This document shows positions 17,091 through 24,960 of a stretch of DNA of 64,000 bases, piece after piece. Under the pieces are notes generated by a model that saw only the letters and a program-made list of their open reading frames with translations, did no database searches and had not been told where the DNA came from. The position numbers and the translations under genes were made by a program. The stretch covers positions 248,001 to 312,000 of the forward strand of contig NZ_VFQC01000002.1 in the NCBI RefSeq assembly GCF_006717075.1, read 5' to 3'. The DNA is from Haloactinospora alba. Its GTDB lineage: Bacteria > Actinomycetota > Actinomycetes > Streptosporangiales > Streptosporangiaceae. Position 1 is the first letter of the stretch. Each line of letters opens with the position of its first letter.

Positions 17091-18377
17091 TCAGCCCCGC
17101 TCCTCCTCCCGCACATTCCGGTGCGCCAGCCCGTCCTCGTGGTTCCGCCCCCGCGCCGGGAGGACGGCACGCAGCACCACACCGCCCGACGGCCCCGAGG
17201 GGGTGGCCTCCAAACTCCCGCCGAGGGAGGCGACCCGCTCCCGCAGACCCCGCAGCCCCAGCCCGTGGTGCAGAGTCTTCGGATCGGCGCCGGCGCCGTC
17301 GTCGGAGACGTCGACCGTCACCTCGGCGCCGCCCTCCACACGGACCCGGATGAGTCCCGCCCCCGAGTGACGCAGCGCGTTCGTCACCCCCTCCTGCGCC
17401 ACCCGGTAACAGGCGGCCTCGACCTCGTCGTCGAGTCGGGGCCACGTGCCGCGCATCGTGAACGTGACGCGTGTCTCCTCCCCCGACAGCGACTCGGCGA
17501 GCTCGCGTATCGCCTCCGAGCCCGCGCGCCCCTCCAGCCGGAGCGGACGCAGCGCCCGCACCCACCTGCGTGTGTCCTCCAACGCCTCCCGGGTCAGCCG
17601 CTGCGCCTGGGTGACCTCCTCCCACGCGTCCTCCGGCCGTGTCGCGCGAAAGCGCCGGGCGTTCTCCAGCCCCATGTTGATCACCGTGAGGTGGTGCCCG
17701 ATGGAGTCGTGCATCTCGCGCGCTATGCGGGTGCGCTCCTCGGCCACGGTCAGCTCCTGGACCCGGTCGGCGTAGCGCCGCAACTGGATGTTGGCCGTCT
17801 CCAGCTCGGAGTACAGGCGCCGTGTCTCCCGGGTACTGCGCGACGCCTCGAACAACGCGAGGAACACCAGAACCACCGCGGCGCACTGGAACAGTGCCAT
17901 CGACGCGTTGAACACGGTGTCGGTGAGCGACTGTTTCGGGTTGGCCAGACTCGCCGCGGAGTGGAACAGCACGACAACCGCGATGTAGCCGATGGCGGCC
18001 GGCGTTCCGAAGACGATGAGCGTGTTCCCGATGGCCAGGCTCATCAGTACGAAAACCGTGAAGTTCCCCAGCATCATGCTGATCACGGTTCCGACGAGGA
18101 AGAGCACGGAGAGGATCTTCCGTCGCGGGGCGACAGCCGGCGACCAGGGGATCACCAGCCACAGCGCGCACACGCTCGCGGCGCCCGTCACCGCTATACC
18201 GAGCAGTTTCCCGTTCCCCGCCCATTCCTGCGTCCCGCTGGTGATCGCCGTCGCTGTCACCATCAGCGCCGTGAGCGCCATCGTTCCCCAGAAGAAGACG
18301 CTGAGGATGCGGGGTGGACGGTTCTCGCTGAACTCCAACCAGTGGAGCAGGCTGTGGTTGTACGCGCTCGCCACCAT
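17091..18377 (-). CDS. Two-component sensor histidine kinase, NarL/DesK type, orphan
   Basis: This 428-residue membrane protein has about six hydrophobic helices in residues 25-200, a coiled linker, then a HisKA_3 dimerisation domain with ERTRIAREMHDSIGHHLTVI; the phosphorylated His is in REMHDSIGHHL. A compact HATPase_c follows, with the N-box-like VAQEGVTNALRHSGAGLIRV and VSDDGAGAD, GLGLRGLRERV. This is the class that normally pairs with a LuxR/NarL response regulator, but none is adjacent. The ATG at 18377 was chosen because the reading frame upstream is low-quality sequence; its ribosome binding site is weak. Confidence 0.88.
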   Translation of the reverse strand: MVASAYNHSLLHWLEFSENRPPRILSVFFWGTMALTALMVTATAITSGTQEWAGNGKLLGIAVTGAASVCALWLVIPWSPAVAPRRKILSVLFLVGTVISMMLGNFTVFVLMSLAIGNTLIVFGTPAAIGYIAVVVLFHSAASLANPKQSLTDTVFNASMALFQCAAVVLVFLALFEASRSTRETRRLYSELETANIQLRRYADRVQELTVAEERTRIAREMHDSIGHHLTVINMGLENARRFRATRPEDAWEEVTQAQRLTREALEDTRRWVRALRPLRLEGRAGSEAIRELAESLSGEETRVTFTMRGTWPRLDDEVEAACYRVAQEGVTNALRHSGAGLIRVRVEGGAEVTVDVSDDGAGADPKTLHHGLGLRGLRERVASLGGSLEATPSGPSGGVVLRAVLPARGRNHEDGLAHRNVREEERG

Positions 18378-18584
18378 GGGGCGACAGTAGGCGCCACACA
18401 CCGGAGGGGTCACGGCGCGGTCCTGTGCCCCTGGTCTTCTCCGCGGGCACCGTTCCCCTGACGTGTCCATGACTTCGGGGGGATGTCCGGCATCCGGTCC
18501 GTTGCCTAGATTCTCCGGGGCCGGTCGCCACGCGACGGGCCGGTTCCGCACCGGTCGGCCAGTGCCGCCCCTGCCCCCGGCCCC

Positions 18585-18623
18585 GGGCCCTGTCCGAGGG
18601 ACGCTGTTCGTCGGACAGGGCCC
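18585..18623. promoter_or_regulatory. Strong 13-base inverted repeat between divergent genes
   Basis: GGGCCCTGTCCGA at 18585-18597 and its perfect reverse complement at 18611-18623 are separated by 13 bases. The hairpin lies 91 bases before the membrane-protein gene at 18714, between two divergent genes, where a terminator would be unexpected. It may act in the leader RNA of that gene or as a protein-binding site. Nothing else was recognised in the 336-base gap 18378-18713. Confidence 0.5.
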
Positions 18624-18713
18624 GGCCCCCGCCGCGTCGCCACTGCCGGCACGGCGCAGAACGACCACGAGGGCCGGCGGAGACGCCACGAGAGCGAACG
18701 GAGAACACCACGG

Positions 18714-19478
18714 ATGGCTTCCCCACCGGACGGCCCCAGGACAGTGGAGCCGCCGCGTGCCGGACTGTTCGCGGTAGCGCTGTGCCTGCTCGCCATGGTC
18801 GCCGTGTCCGCGGTCGCGTGGGACAGGATCCCCGAGCTGGTCACCACCCGCGAGGCCACCCGTCACCGTGCGGCCGCCGAGGTTCCCAGGTGGGTCCTCC
18901 TGTCGATCCTCCCCGCCGCGGAGGTGTTCGTCGTCTCCGTCGTGCTCGCTGCCGCTCCGGCCGAACGCGCCGTGGAACGCCGGTCCGGGTTGCAGTTCGG
19001 TGAGCGTGACACCGCCGCGAAAACGCGGACGCTCACACTGGTGCTCGTGCTCCTCTCCGCGTTGTTCCTGGCACTGCACGTCATCGTCGCCGCCCTGTAC
19101 GCGGGGGCGCCGATTCCCGTTCTCCCGCTCGCGCTCGTGACGCTCGGCGTGTTCCTGGCGACGTTGGGGGCCGTGCTTCCGGTCCTCGCCCGGACGTCCG
19201 CGCTGCCGGAGCACCCCCGGTTGCGGCTGGTGGCCGAAGCGTGGCGCGCGAGCCACACCGTGGGCGGGCGTGTCATGAGCGCCGCGGGTCTGGTGCTCGT
19301 CGCGGCCGCGCCGCTCCCCTCGGTCCTGCAACCGTCCTCGCTGGGGAAGGCGGTCCTGCTGTGGGGCGCGACACCCGCAGCGGTACTCGTCCCGTTCGCG
19401 GTGATGGCGGTCCGCACGGCCACGGCGGTGCTCCGCGGCCGCGGGGAGGGAAGCGGCACGGGCGGCGCGGCGGAATGA
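18714..19478 (+). CDS. Multi-spanning membrane protein, DUF1648/SdpI-like, function unknown
   Basis: This 254-residue protein has about five hydrophobic segments: LFAVALCLLAMVAVSAVAWD at residue 20, VLLSILPAAEVFVVSVVLAA at 60, a long pair around 105-150, and LVLVAAAPLPSVL plus AVLVPFAVMAV near the C-terminus. The first segment followed by DRIPELVTT is reminiscent of DUF1648 proteins related to SdpI/YhgE-type membrane proteins; this assignment is tentative. It is divergent from the orphan sensor kinase and could be its partner or target. Confidence 0.65.
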   Translation: MASPPDGPRTVEPPRAGLFAVALCLLAMVAVSAVAWDRIPELVTTREATRHRAAAEVPRWVLLSILPAAEVFVVSVVLAAAPAERAVERRSGLQFGERDTAAKTRTLTLVLVLLSALFLALHVIVAALYAGAPIPVLPLALVTLGVFLATLGAVLPVLARTSALPEHPRLRLVAEAWRASHTVGGRVMSAAGLVLVAAAPLPSVLQPSSLGKAVLLWGATPAAVLVPFAVMAVRTATAVLRGRGEGSGTGGAAE

Positions 19479-19529
19479 TCGTGGGTGGGCGCCGGCCGGA
19501 GGGGGACCCGGCCGGCGGGGGAGGTTGGT

Positions 19530-20291
19530 TCAGTACACGTGGACCGGGGAGTTGTAGTCGAGGCTGCCCTCGTCCCACAGCCAGTCCATCGCCGCGTTGC
19601 TGACGCGGACGCAGCCGTGCGACGCGGGGTAGGGCGGGACGGAGGAGTAACCGTGCACGGCGATGCCGCCGTTGAAGTACTTGGGACGGTACAGGTCGCC
19701 CAGCGGGCCGCTGTCCACACCGTCCACGTCCCGGAAGACGGTGTACTCGCCGGTGGGGGTGACCGCGCGGCGCAGCTCGCCCTGCGACTCGTACATCTCG
19801 CCGGAGCCGGTCGAGGTGTTGAACACCCGCTCCACCTCGCCGTCGGAGACCACGAGCAGGAGCTGGCGGTCCAGGTCGACCTCGACCACGTCCCCCGACG
19901 CCGTCGCCTCGGGGGCGGTGCCGTCGTCCAGGGCGGCGCGGGTGTCGGGGCCGACCACGCCGTCCCGGGCGATGCCGGCCGTCTTCTGCAGGGCGTAGAC
20001 GGCCTGGACGGTGAGTTCGCCGTACTCGCCGTCGACCGGGCCGACCCAGTACCCCAGGGAGCGCAGCTGCTCCTGGAGCTCTTCCACCTCGGGTCCGGAG
20101 TCGCCCTTGAGTAACAGGTCGGAGGGGGAATCCGCAGGGGAGGGCGCGGCGTGGGCCACGGCGCCGCCGGCCGCCGCGGGGGCCATACCCCCCACAGCCG
20201 CCCCGGCTCCGGTCACCGCGAGGGTGGACAGTGCCAGAGCCAGCGTCCGGGCCGTGTAGCGCACGACACGTTCGGATGAACAAATAGCCAT
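19530..20291 (-). CDS. Secreted L,D-transpeptidase with peptidoglycan-binding domain
   Basis: This 253-residue protein has a signal peptide (TLALALSTLAVTGAGAAVGG, cleavage near residue 48), a PG_binding_1 repeat at about residues 58-118 (GDSGPEVEELQEQLRSLGYW) and a YkuD catalytic domain from about 125. The catalytic motif HGYSSVPPYPASHGCVRVSN carries the nucleophilic Cys in SHGCVR. It makes 3-3 cross-links in peptidoglycan or anchors proteins to it, outside the membrane. The ATG at 20291 follows AAAGAGCGG. The AT-richer leader at 20292-20440 shows no riboswitch I could identify. Confidence 0.92.
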   Translation of the reverse strand: MAICSSERVVRYTARTLALALSTLAVTGAGAAVGGMAPAAAGGAVAHAAPSPADSPSDLLLKGDSGPEVEELQEQLRSLGYWVGPVDGEYGELTVQAVYALQKTAGIARDGVVGPDTRAALDDGTAPEATASGDVVEVDLDRQLLLVVSDGEVERVFNTSTGSGEMYESQGELRRAVTPTGEYTVFRDVDGVDSGPLGDLYRPKYFNGGIAVHGYSSVPPYPASHGCVRVSNAAMDWLWDEGSLDYNSPVHVY

Positions 20292-20440
20292 GTCCGCTCT
20301 TTTACCCGAACATGGTCTTTCTTTACCACCGTTTTACCCACATAACCGGAAAACATGAGTGGTTTTTCGGGAAAACGCGGACTACCGCGAGAAACCATCC
20401 GGTTACGGAAAGCGATTGCGGGAGTGTGCGACGGCGCCGT

Positions 20441-21328
20441 TCACCGGGAATCAGGCGTTTCCGGTTTCCGTTGCTCCCCGCTCCAGAGTTTACGGCCGTA
20501 CCAGGGCCACCAGTAGACGGTACGGCCGTGGGGAATGATCCGGTCCAGCCGAATCGTGAGCCGTAACGCGAATCCGCCCGCGACCATGCCGACGAGGAGG
20601 TCGGTGAACCAGTGGAAATGCAGATAGGAGGACACCAGCCCCTGGAGTAACGCGATTCCCACAATGCAGTAGGCCAGCCGGTGCACGACGTGCGGGCGCG
20701 CCACCGAGTACCGGATGATCAGGAACAGCACCAGCCCGTAGATCAGGATCGCGTTGGCGCCGTGGCCGGACGGGAAGGAGACGGCGTCGCCGAAGAACGA
20801 CGGGTCGTAGGAGCGCGGGTGGTTGCGCATGAACAGGAGCTTCATCGAGGCGACGAGGCTCATCATGCCGAACACGCCGCATACGCCGAGGATGATCGGG
20901 CGCCAGGAACGGAACCAGTAGGCCAGTTGCAGGGCCGTCACTCCCAGTACCGGGAGCGCGACGAACCGGGACGCGACAACGTCGACCCACAGGATCAGAA
21001 ACGAACGGAGCTCGTCCCACAATGGACGCGGTGCCGTGTTGACCCAATTGTCCAGGGGGTGGAGGGGGCCGGCGGAGAGAACGGTCAGAGTGATCAATGC
21101 CACCGCGAGAAAGATCGCGATCTTGTCCGACGCCAGTCCCCATGCGATTTCGCTCACGCTGGGCCAGACAGCCCGGCGGGAACCGTGTGCGTCCGCGGTT
21201 TCCGCGGATTCGTGTTCCGCCGAGTCGCGGCGTTTCGGGGAGGCGGGGCCCCCGACCCGGTATGGGGAGATGTTCGTTTTCTCGGCCCGGTCCGACGGTC
21301 GTGGCCGTATCCGTGATGGATGCATCAT
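20441..21328 (-). CDS. PAP2-superfamily membrane phosphatase
   Basis: This 295-residue integral membrane protein has an N-terminal cytoplasmic stretch of about 65 residues and six hydrophobic segments. The three PAP2 motifs can be placed: motif 1 KLLFMRNHPRS, motif 2 SFPSGHGANAI with the catalytic His, and motif 3 LVSSYLHFHWFTD with the HxxxD pair. The usual Arg of motif 1 (KxxxxxxRP) reads as His, and the Arg of motif 3 (SRxxxxxHxxxD) reads as Ser, which is atypical. Likely substrates are lipid or isoprenoid phosphates. The start at 21328 is uncertain; its ribosome binding site is weak. Confidence 0.85.
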   Translation of the reverse strand: MMHPSRIRPRPSDRAEKTNISPYRVGGPASPKRRDSAEHESAETADAHGSRRAVWPSVSEIAWGLASDKIAIFLAVALITLTVLSAGPLHPLDNWVNTAPRPLWDELRSFLILWVDVVASRFVALPVLGVTALQLAYWFRSWRPIILGVCGVFGMMSLVASMKLLFMRNHPRSYDPSFFGDAVSFPSGHGANAILIYGLVLFLIIRYSVARPHVVHRLAYCIVGIALLQGLVSSYLHFHWFTDLLVGMVAGGFALRLTIRLDRIIPHGRTVYWWPWYGRKLWSGEQRKPETPDSR

Positions 21329-21780
21329 GTGCTCAGTGCTGTCTCACAAATTGTGGTATGGCCTGCGGCACGATCGTGCGTCGGGGGGAAAGCTCGCCGC
21401 TGAAATCGGGGTGAACGGCTCGGAACGGGCAGGAGCGCGTCCGCGTAGCCGGGATTTCTGGATTGTCGATGTGATCCGCCGCCAGGAGTCCTCGCCGCTG
21501 TGGCCAGGGCGGACAGCGGCGCCTCCCGCCATCCGCTGTTACCGGCACGGGAACCACCGCTCCATGCTAGCTAGCTTTAGCTGAGCATTTTCGACAATCA
21601 ACCATAACGGTCCGCCGCGTGCCCCGACCCGACGACCCATTGACTACGATCGTCGTGCCCCACGCTCCACCTGTTGCTCAGGCGCGCCGCACACCCTCCT
21701 CGTGCACGGGGCGGACTGTGACCAGCACCTGTCATGCGACCCTTCCCACACCGCACAAGGCGAAACCAGAAAGGACGTTG
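21329..21780. other. Intergenic region between divergent PAP2 and GntR genes
   Basis: These 452 bases contain several short frames on both strands, none with a ribosome binding site and coding-like composition together. A CTAGCTAGC element is seen near 21570. The last part must hold the promoter of the GntR gene. No RNA gene or operator could be named. Confidence 0.4.
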
Positions 21781-22458
21781 ATGGGCGACCTCCCCGAGAG
21801 GCCGGACGACCCGTCCCAGTTGGCCCGCAATCCGCTGCGCGAGCAGATCCGGCGCGTGTTGGTGGACGGTTTGCTCTCCGGCCGCTGGCAACCCGGGGAA
21901 CGGATCGTCGAGCGACGTATCGCGGCCGAGCTCAACGTCAGCCAGGCTCCGGTCCGAGAGGCGCTGCGCGAACTGACCGCCCTGCGGCTCATCGAGTCCG
22001 TGCCCAACAAGGGCGCCCGGGTACGCGACTTCGGAGTCGCCGACATGGCCGAGATCTACCCGGTCCGGGCCGGCCTCGAGCTCATGGCGGCCGAGATCGC
22101 CGCCCCCCGGCTGGCGGCGGACCCGCGGCCGCTCCACCGTGAGGTCGAGGCGCTCAAGCAGGCCACCGCGGCCGGCGACATAGAGGGTCAGATCAAACAC
22201 AGCGTGGATTTCCACCGGGAGGTCGTACTGGCCGCCGACAACGCCACCCTGTCGCACACCTGGGAGTCGCTGGGGGTGGAGATCTGGACCGCCCTGTCGG
22301 TGCGCTGGCTCGACATGGAGCTGCACGCGAAGGCGGTCGACCACGCCCACATCGTCCAGGCGTTCGAGAAACGCGACCCCAACGTCGGGCGGATGCTCAG
22401 CGACCATGTGCTCAACTACGTGCACGCCGCGATGCGCTCCCACGACAAGACCCACTGA
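21781..22458 (+). CDS. GntR-family regulator, FCD (FadR) type, probable regulator of the E1-E2 operon
   Basis: This 225-residue protein has an N-terminal winged helix (LVDGLLSGRWQPGERIVERR, AAELNVSQAPVREALRELTA) and a helical FCD effector domain with the metal-site pattern DFHREVVLAADN and the final H in LSDHVLNYVHAAM. The ATG at 21781 follows GAAAGGAC. It lies upstream of, and on the same strand as, the 2-oxoacid dehydrogenase operon; the 357-base gap between them carries a long palindrome. Control of the operon in response to a carboxylate is therefore likely, though inferred. Confidence 0.88.
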   Translation: MGDLPERPDDPSQLARNPLREQIRRVLVDGLLSGRWQPGERIVERRIAAELNVSQAPVREALRELTALRLIESVPNKGARVRDFGVADMAEIYPVRAGLELMAAEIAAPRLAADPRPLHREVEALKQATAAGDIEGQIKHSVDFHREVVLAADNATLSHTWESLGVEIWTALSVRWLDMELHAKAVDHAHIVQAFEKRDPNVGRMLSDHVLNYVHAAMRSHDKTH

Positions 22459-22520
22459 CCGGGTGGGAAGCCGCTGCGCAGGCCGGACGCGGACGACTTC
22501 CGAAACCACCCGATAAAGTC

Positions 22521-22545
22521 GTATTGATCGATCATCGATCAGTAC
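22521..22545. promoter_or_regulatory. 25-bp palindrome ahead of the pdh-type operon, candidate GntR operator
   Basis: TGATCGAT (22525-22532), a central C, and ATCGATCA (22534-22541) form a perfect 17-base palindrome. It extends with GTA at 22521-22523 and TAC at 22543-22545, leaving one mismatched pair. It lies about 65 bases after the GntR gene and 270 bases before the E1 alpha gene. The spacing suits a FadR-type dimer. The rest of 22459-22815 shows no gene and must hold the operon promoter. Confidence 0.7.
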
Positions 22546-22815
22546 GTAGAGTGTGCGCGACGCACGTCACACGACAGGGGTCACGACACGCCGCGAACCA
22601 CCCGGCCCACCGACGTATGGGCTCCTCGACAGTGGGAAGCGAACGTGTACGGGCTCCGCCGGGACAAAACACGAAACAGCCACTTCCGCGCCACCGCCAT
22701 TGAGCCGGGTGGTGGCGCACGCCGCGGCGCCGCCCGACAGCGGTTCCCGGCTTCGGCGTCCCCGCGCCCCACCCGGCGCGGGGAGGCCGCCTTGAGCGCG
22801 TAGAAAGGCACCACC

Positions 22816-23919
22816 ATGGCTGACACGGCCAAGCCGAAAAGCGGCAGCGCCGCCAAGAATTCGGGCGGCCGCCGGCGCAGCCGGAAAGGCACACCCACCG
22901 CCGTAGCGGACGAGAGCCCCGAGGTGCTCCGCGAGTACTACCGCCGGATGCTGCTCATCCGTCGGTTCGAGGAGCGCACCGGTCAGGCCTACACCCAGGC
23001 CCGCATCGGTGGTTACTGTCACCTGAACCTGGGCGAGGAAGCCACCGTCGTCGGCCTGATGACCGCGTTGCAGGAGCGCGACTACCTCTTCGCGAACTAC
23101 CGGGACCACGGCTACGCGATCGAGAAGGGCATCGAACCGCGCCGGGTCATGGCCGAGCTCTACGGGCGCTCCACCGGAACCTCCAAAGGGTGGGGCGGCT
23201 CCATGCACATGTACGACACCGACGCCCGCATGCTCGGCGGGTGGGGCATCGTCGGCGGCCAGCTCCCCATGGCCACCGGTGCGGCCATGGCCGTGTCCTA
23301 CCGGGGCGGGGACGAGGTCGTCATGTGCCAGATGGGCGACGGCACCACCAACATCGGAGCCTGGCACGAGTCACTGAACATCGCCTCCCTCTGGAACCTG
23401 CCCATCGTCTACGTGGTGATCAACAACTACCTGGGCATGGGCACCACCGTTGACATGTCCTCGGCCGAACCCGACCTGTACAAGCGGGGCTGCGCCTTCC
23501 GGATCGAGGGCGAGCGCGTGGACGGCCAGGACGTCCTCGCCGTGCGGGACACGGCGCGCAACCTGGTCGAACGCGCCCGTTCCGAGCAGCGCCCCTTCCT
23601 CATGGAGACGATGAGCTACCGGATGAAGGGGCACTCGGTCGTGGACCCGGCCAAGTACCGTTCCAAGGAGGACGCGCAGGAGGCCCGTTCCAACGACCCC
23701 CTGGCGGCGTTCGAGAGCCAGCTCGAGGAAGCCGGCGTGCTGGACGAGGACCGCAAGAAGGAGATCGCCGACGCGGTGCGCCAGGAAGTCGCCGACGCCG
23801 CCGACTTCGCGGAGAACAGCCCGCACCCCGACGCCTCCACCCTGTTCGACTACACCTACGCGTCGCCGGTCGCCAACGAGTCGACCCGGATGCCCGCCGA
23901 CCCGGTGTTCGCAGATTAG
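22816..23919 (+). CDS. pdhA: 2-oxoacid (pyruvate-type) dehydrogenase E1 component, alpha subunit
   Basis: This 367-residue protein has a basic Lys/Arg-rich N-terminal tail and the TPP-dependent E1 alpha fold. Key segments are RFEERTGQAYTQARIGGYCH, the FRD-like loop FANYRDHGYAI, and the TPP/Mg site MGDGTTNIGAWHESLN, INNYLG. The regulatory-loop segment YRMKGHSVVDPAKYRSKEDA is also present. It pairs with the beta subunit encoded 15 bases downstream to decarboxylate a 2-oxoacid and load the E2 lipoyl group. Motifs favour pyruvate or acetoin, and length favours a pyruvate dehydrogenase-type complex. An AGAAAGGCACC ribosome binding site precedes the ATG. Confidence 0.93.
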   Translation: MADTAKPKSGSAAKNSGGRRRSRKGTPTAVADESPEVLREYYRRMLLIRRFEERTGQAYTQARIGGYCHLNLGEEATVVGLMTALQERDYLFANYRDHGYAIEKGIEPRRVMAELYGRSTGTSKGWGGSMHMYDTDARMLGGWGIVGGQLPMATGAAMAVSYRGGDEVVMCQMGDGTTNIGAWHESLNIASLWNLPIVYVVINNYLGMGTTVDMSSAEPDLYKRGCAFRIEGERVDGQDVLAVRDTARNLVERARSEQRPFLMETMSYRMKGHSVVDPAKYRSKEDAQEARSNDPLAAFESQLEEAGVLDEDRKKEIADAVRQEVADAADFAENSPHPDASTLFDYTYASPVANESTRMPADPVFAD

Positions 23920-23934
23920 GAAGGGTTCGACGAC

Positions 23935-24945
23935 ATGTCTGTGATCACCTACCGCCAGGCGCTGCGTGAGACCATCCGCGCCGAGATGCACCGCGACGAG
24001 AACGTCTTCCTCATGGGCGAGGAGATCGGCGTTTTCGAGGGTTCCTACAAGATCACCGAGGGGATGCTCACGGAGTTCGGTGAGCGCCGCGTACGCGACA
24101 CCCCCATCTCCGAGGAGGGGTTCGTCGGCTCCGCCATCGGGTCGGCGATGCTCGGCCTCCGCCCGATCGTCGAGCTGATGACGATCAACTTCTCCCTGAT
24201 CGCCGCCGACCAGATCATCAACCACGCCCCCAAGGTGTACGGGATGTTCGGGGGCCAGACCAGCGTCCCGATGGTCATCCGCACCCCCGGCGGCGGGGGG
24301 CAGCAGCTCGGTGCCACGCACTCGCAGAACATCGAGCTGTTCTACTCCTTCATCCCCGGCATGAAGGTACTGGCACCCAGCACTCCCGCCGAGGCCGCCG
24401 CCATGATGCGCGCCGCCGTCCGCGACGACGACCCGGTCCTCTTCCTGGAGAACCTGGGCCTGTACAACTCCAAGGGCGAGGTTCCCGACAACTACGCCGA
24501 CGACAGCGGGCCGGTCGCCGAGATCGGGCGCGCCGGGGTGCTGCGCGAGGGCAGCGACATCACCCTGATCGGCTACTCCCGCATGGCGGCGCTCGCGACC
24601 CAGGTCGCAGAGGAGCTCGCCGAGCAGGACATCAGCGTCGAGGTCATCGACCTGCGCAGCCTGCGCCCCCTCGACCGGGAGACGATCGTGAACTCGGTCG
24701 CCAAGACCGGGTCCGCGGTCATCGCCGAGGACGACTGGCTCACCTACGGCATCGGCGCCGAGATCGCCGCCTCCATCCAGGAGGGCGCCTTCGACTTCCT
24801 CGACGCGCCGGTGCGCCGGGTCGCCATGGCGGAGGTGCCGCTGCCCTACGCCAAACCGTTGGAGACGGCGGCCCTGCCGTCGGTGGAATCGGTCACCACC
24901 GCCATCAAGGAGACCCTGAACGCCGTGGGCCGGCGGGTCGGCTAG
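23935..24945 (+). CDS. pdhB: 2-oxoacid (pyruvate-type) dehydrogenase E1 component, beta subunit
   Basis: This 336-residue transketolase-type protein starts MSVITYRQALRETIRAEMHR and has FLMGEEIGVFEGSYKITEGM, RVRDTPISEEGFVGSAIGSA and GGGGQQLGATHSQNIE, all standard in E1 beta. The C-terminal domain has VEVIDLRSLRPLDRETI and EDDWLTYGIGAEIAA. It forms an alpha2beta2 heterotetramer with the preceding gene product. It is encoded 15 bases after E1 alpha and 15 bases before E2, so all three are one transcript. Confidence 0.94.
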   Translation: MSVITYRQALRETIRAEMHRDENVFLMGEEIGVFEGSYKITEGMLTEFGERRVRDTPISEEGFVGSAIGSAMLGLRPIVELMTINFSLIAADQIINHAPKVYGMFGGQTSVPMVIRTPGGGGQQLGATHSQNIELFYSFIPGMKVLAPSTPAEAAAMMRAAVRDDDPVLFLENLGLYNSKGEVPDNYADDSGPVAEIGRAGVLREGSDITLIGYSRMAALATQVAEELAEQDISVEVIDLRSLRPLDRETIVNSVAKTGSAVIAEDDWLTYGIGAEIAASIQEGAFDFLDAPVRRVAMAEVPLPYAKPLETAALPSVESVTTAIKETLNAVGRRVG

Positions 24946-24960
24946 AGGGGATACGCACGA

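Noticed and set aside
20292-20440. Possible c-di-AMP (ydaO) riboswitch before the L,D-transpeptidase
   Set aside because: The AT-rich leader invites it, but I could not find the conserved ydaO core on either strand.
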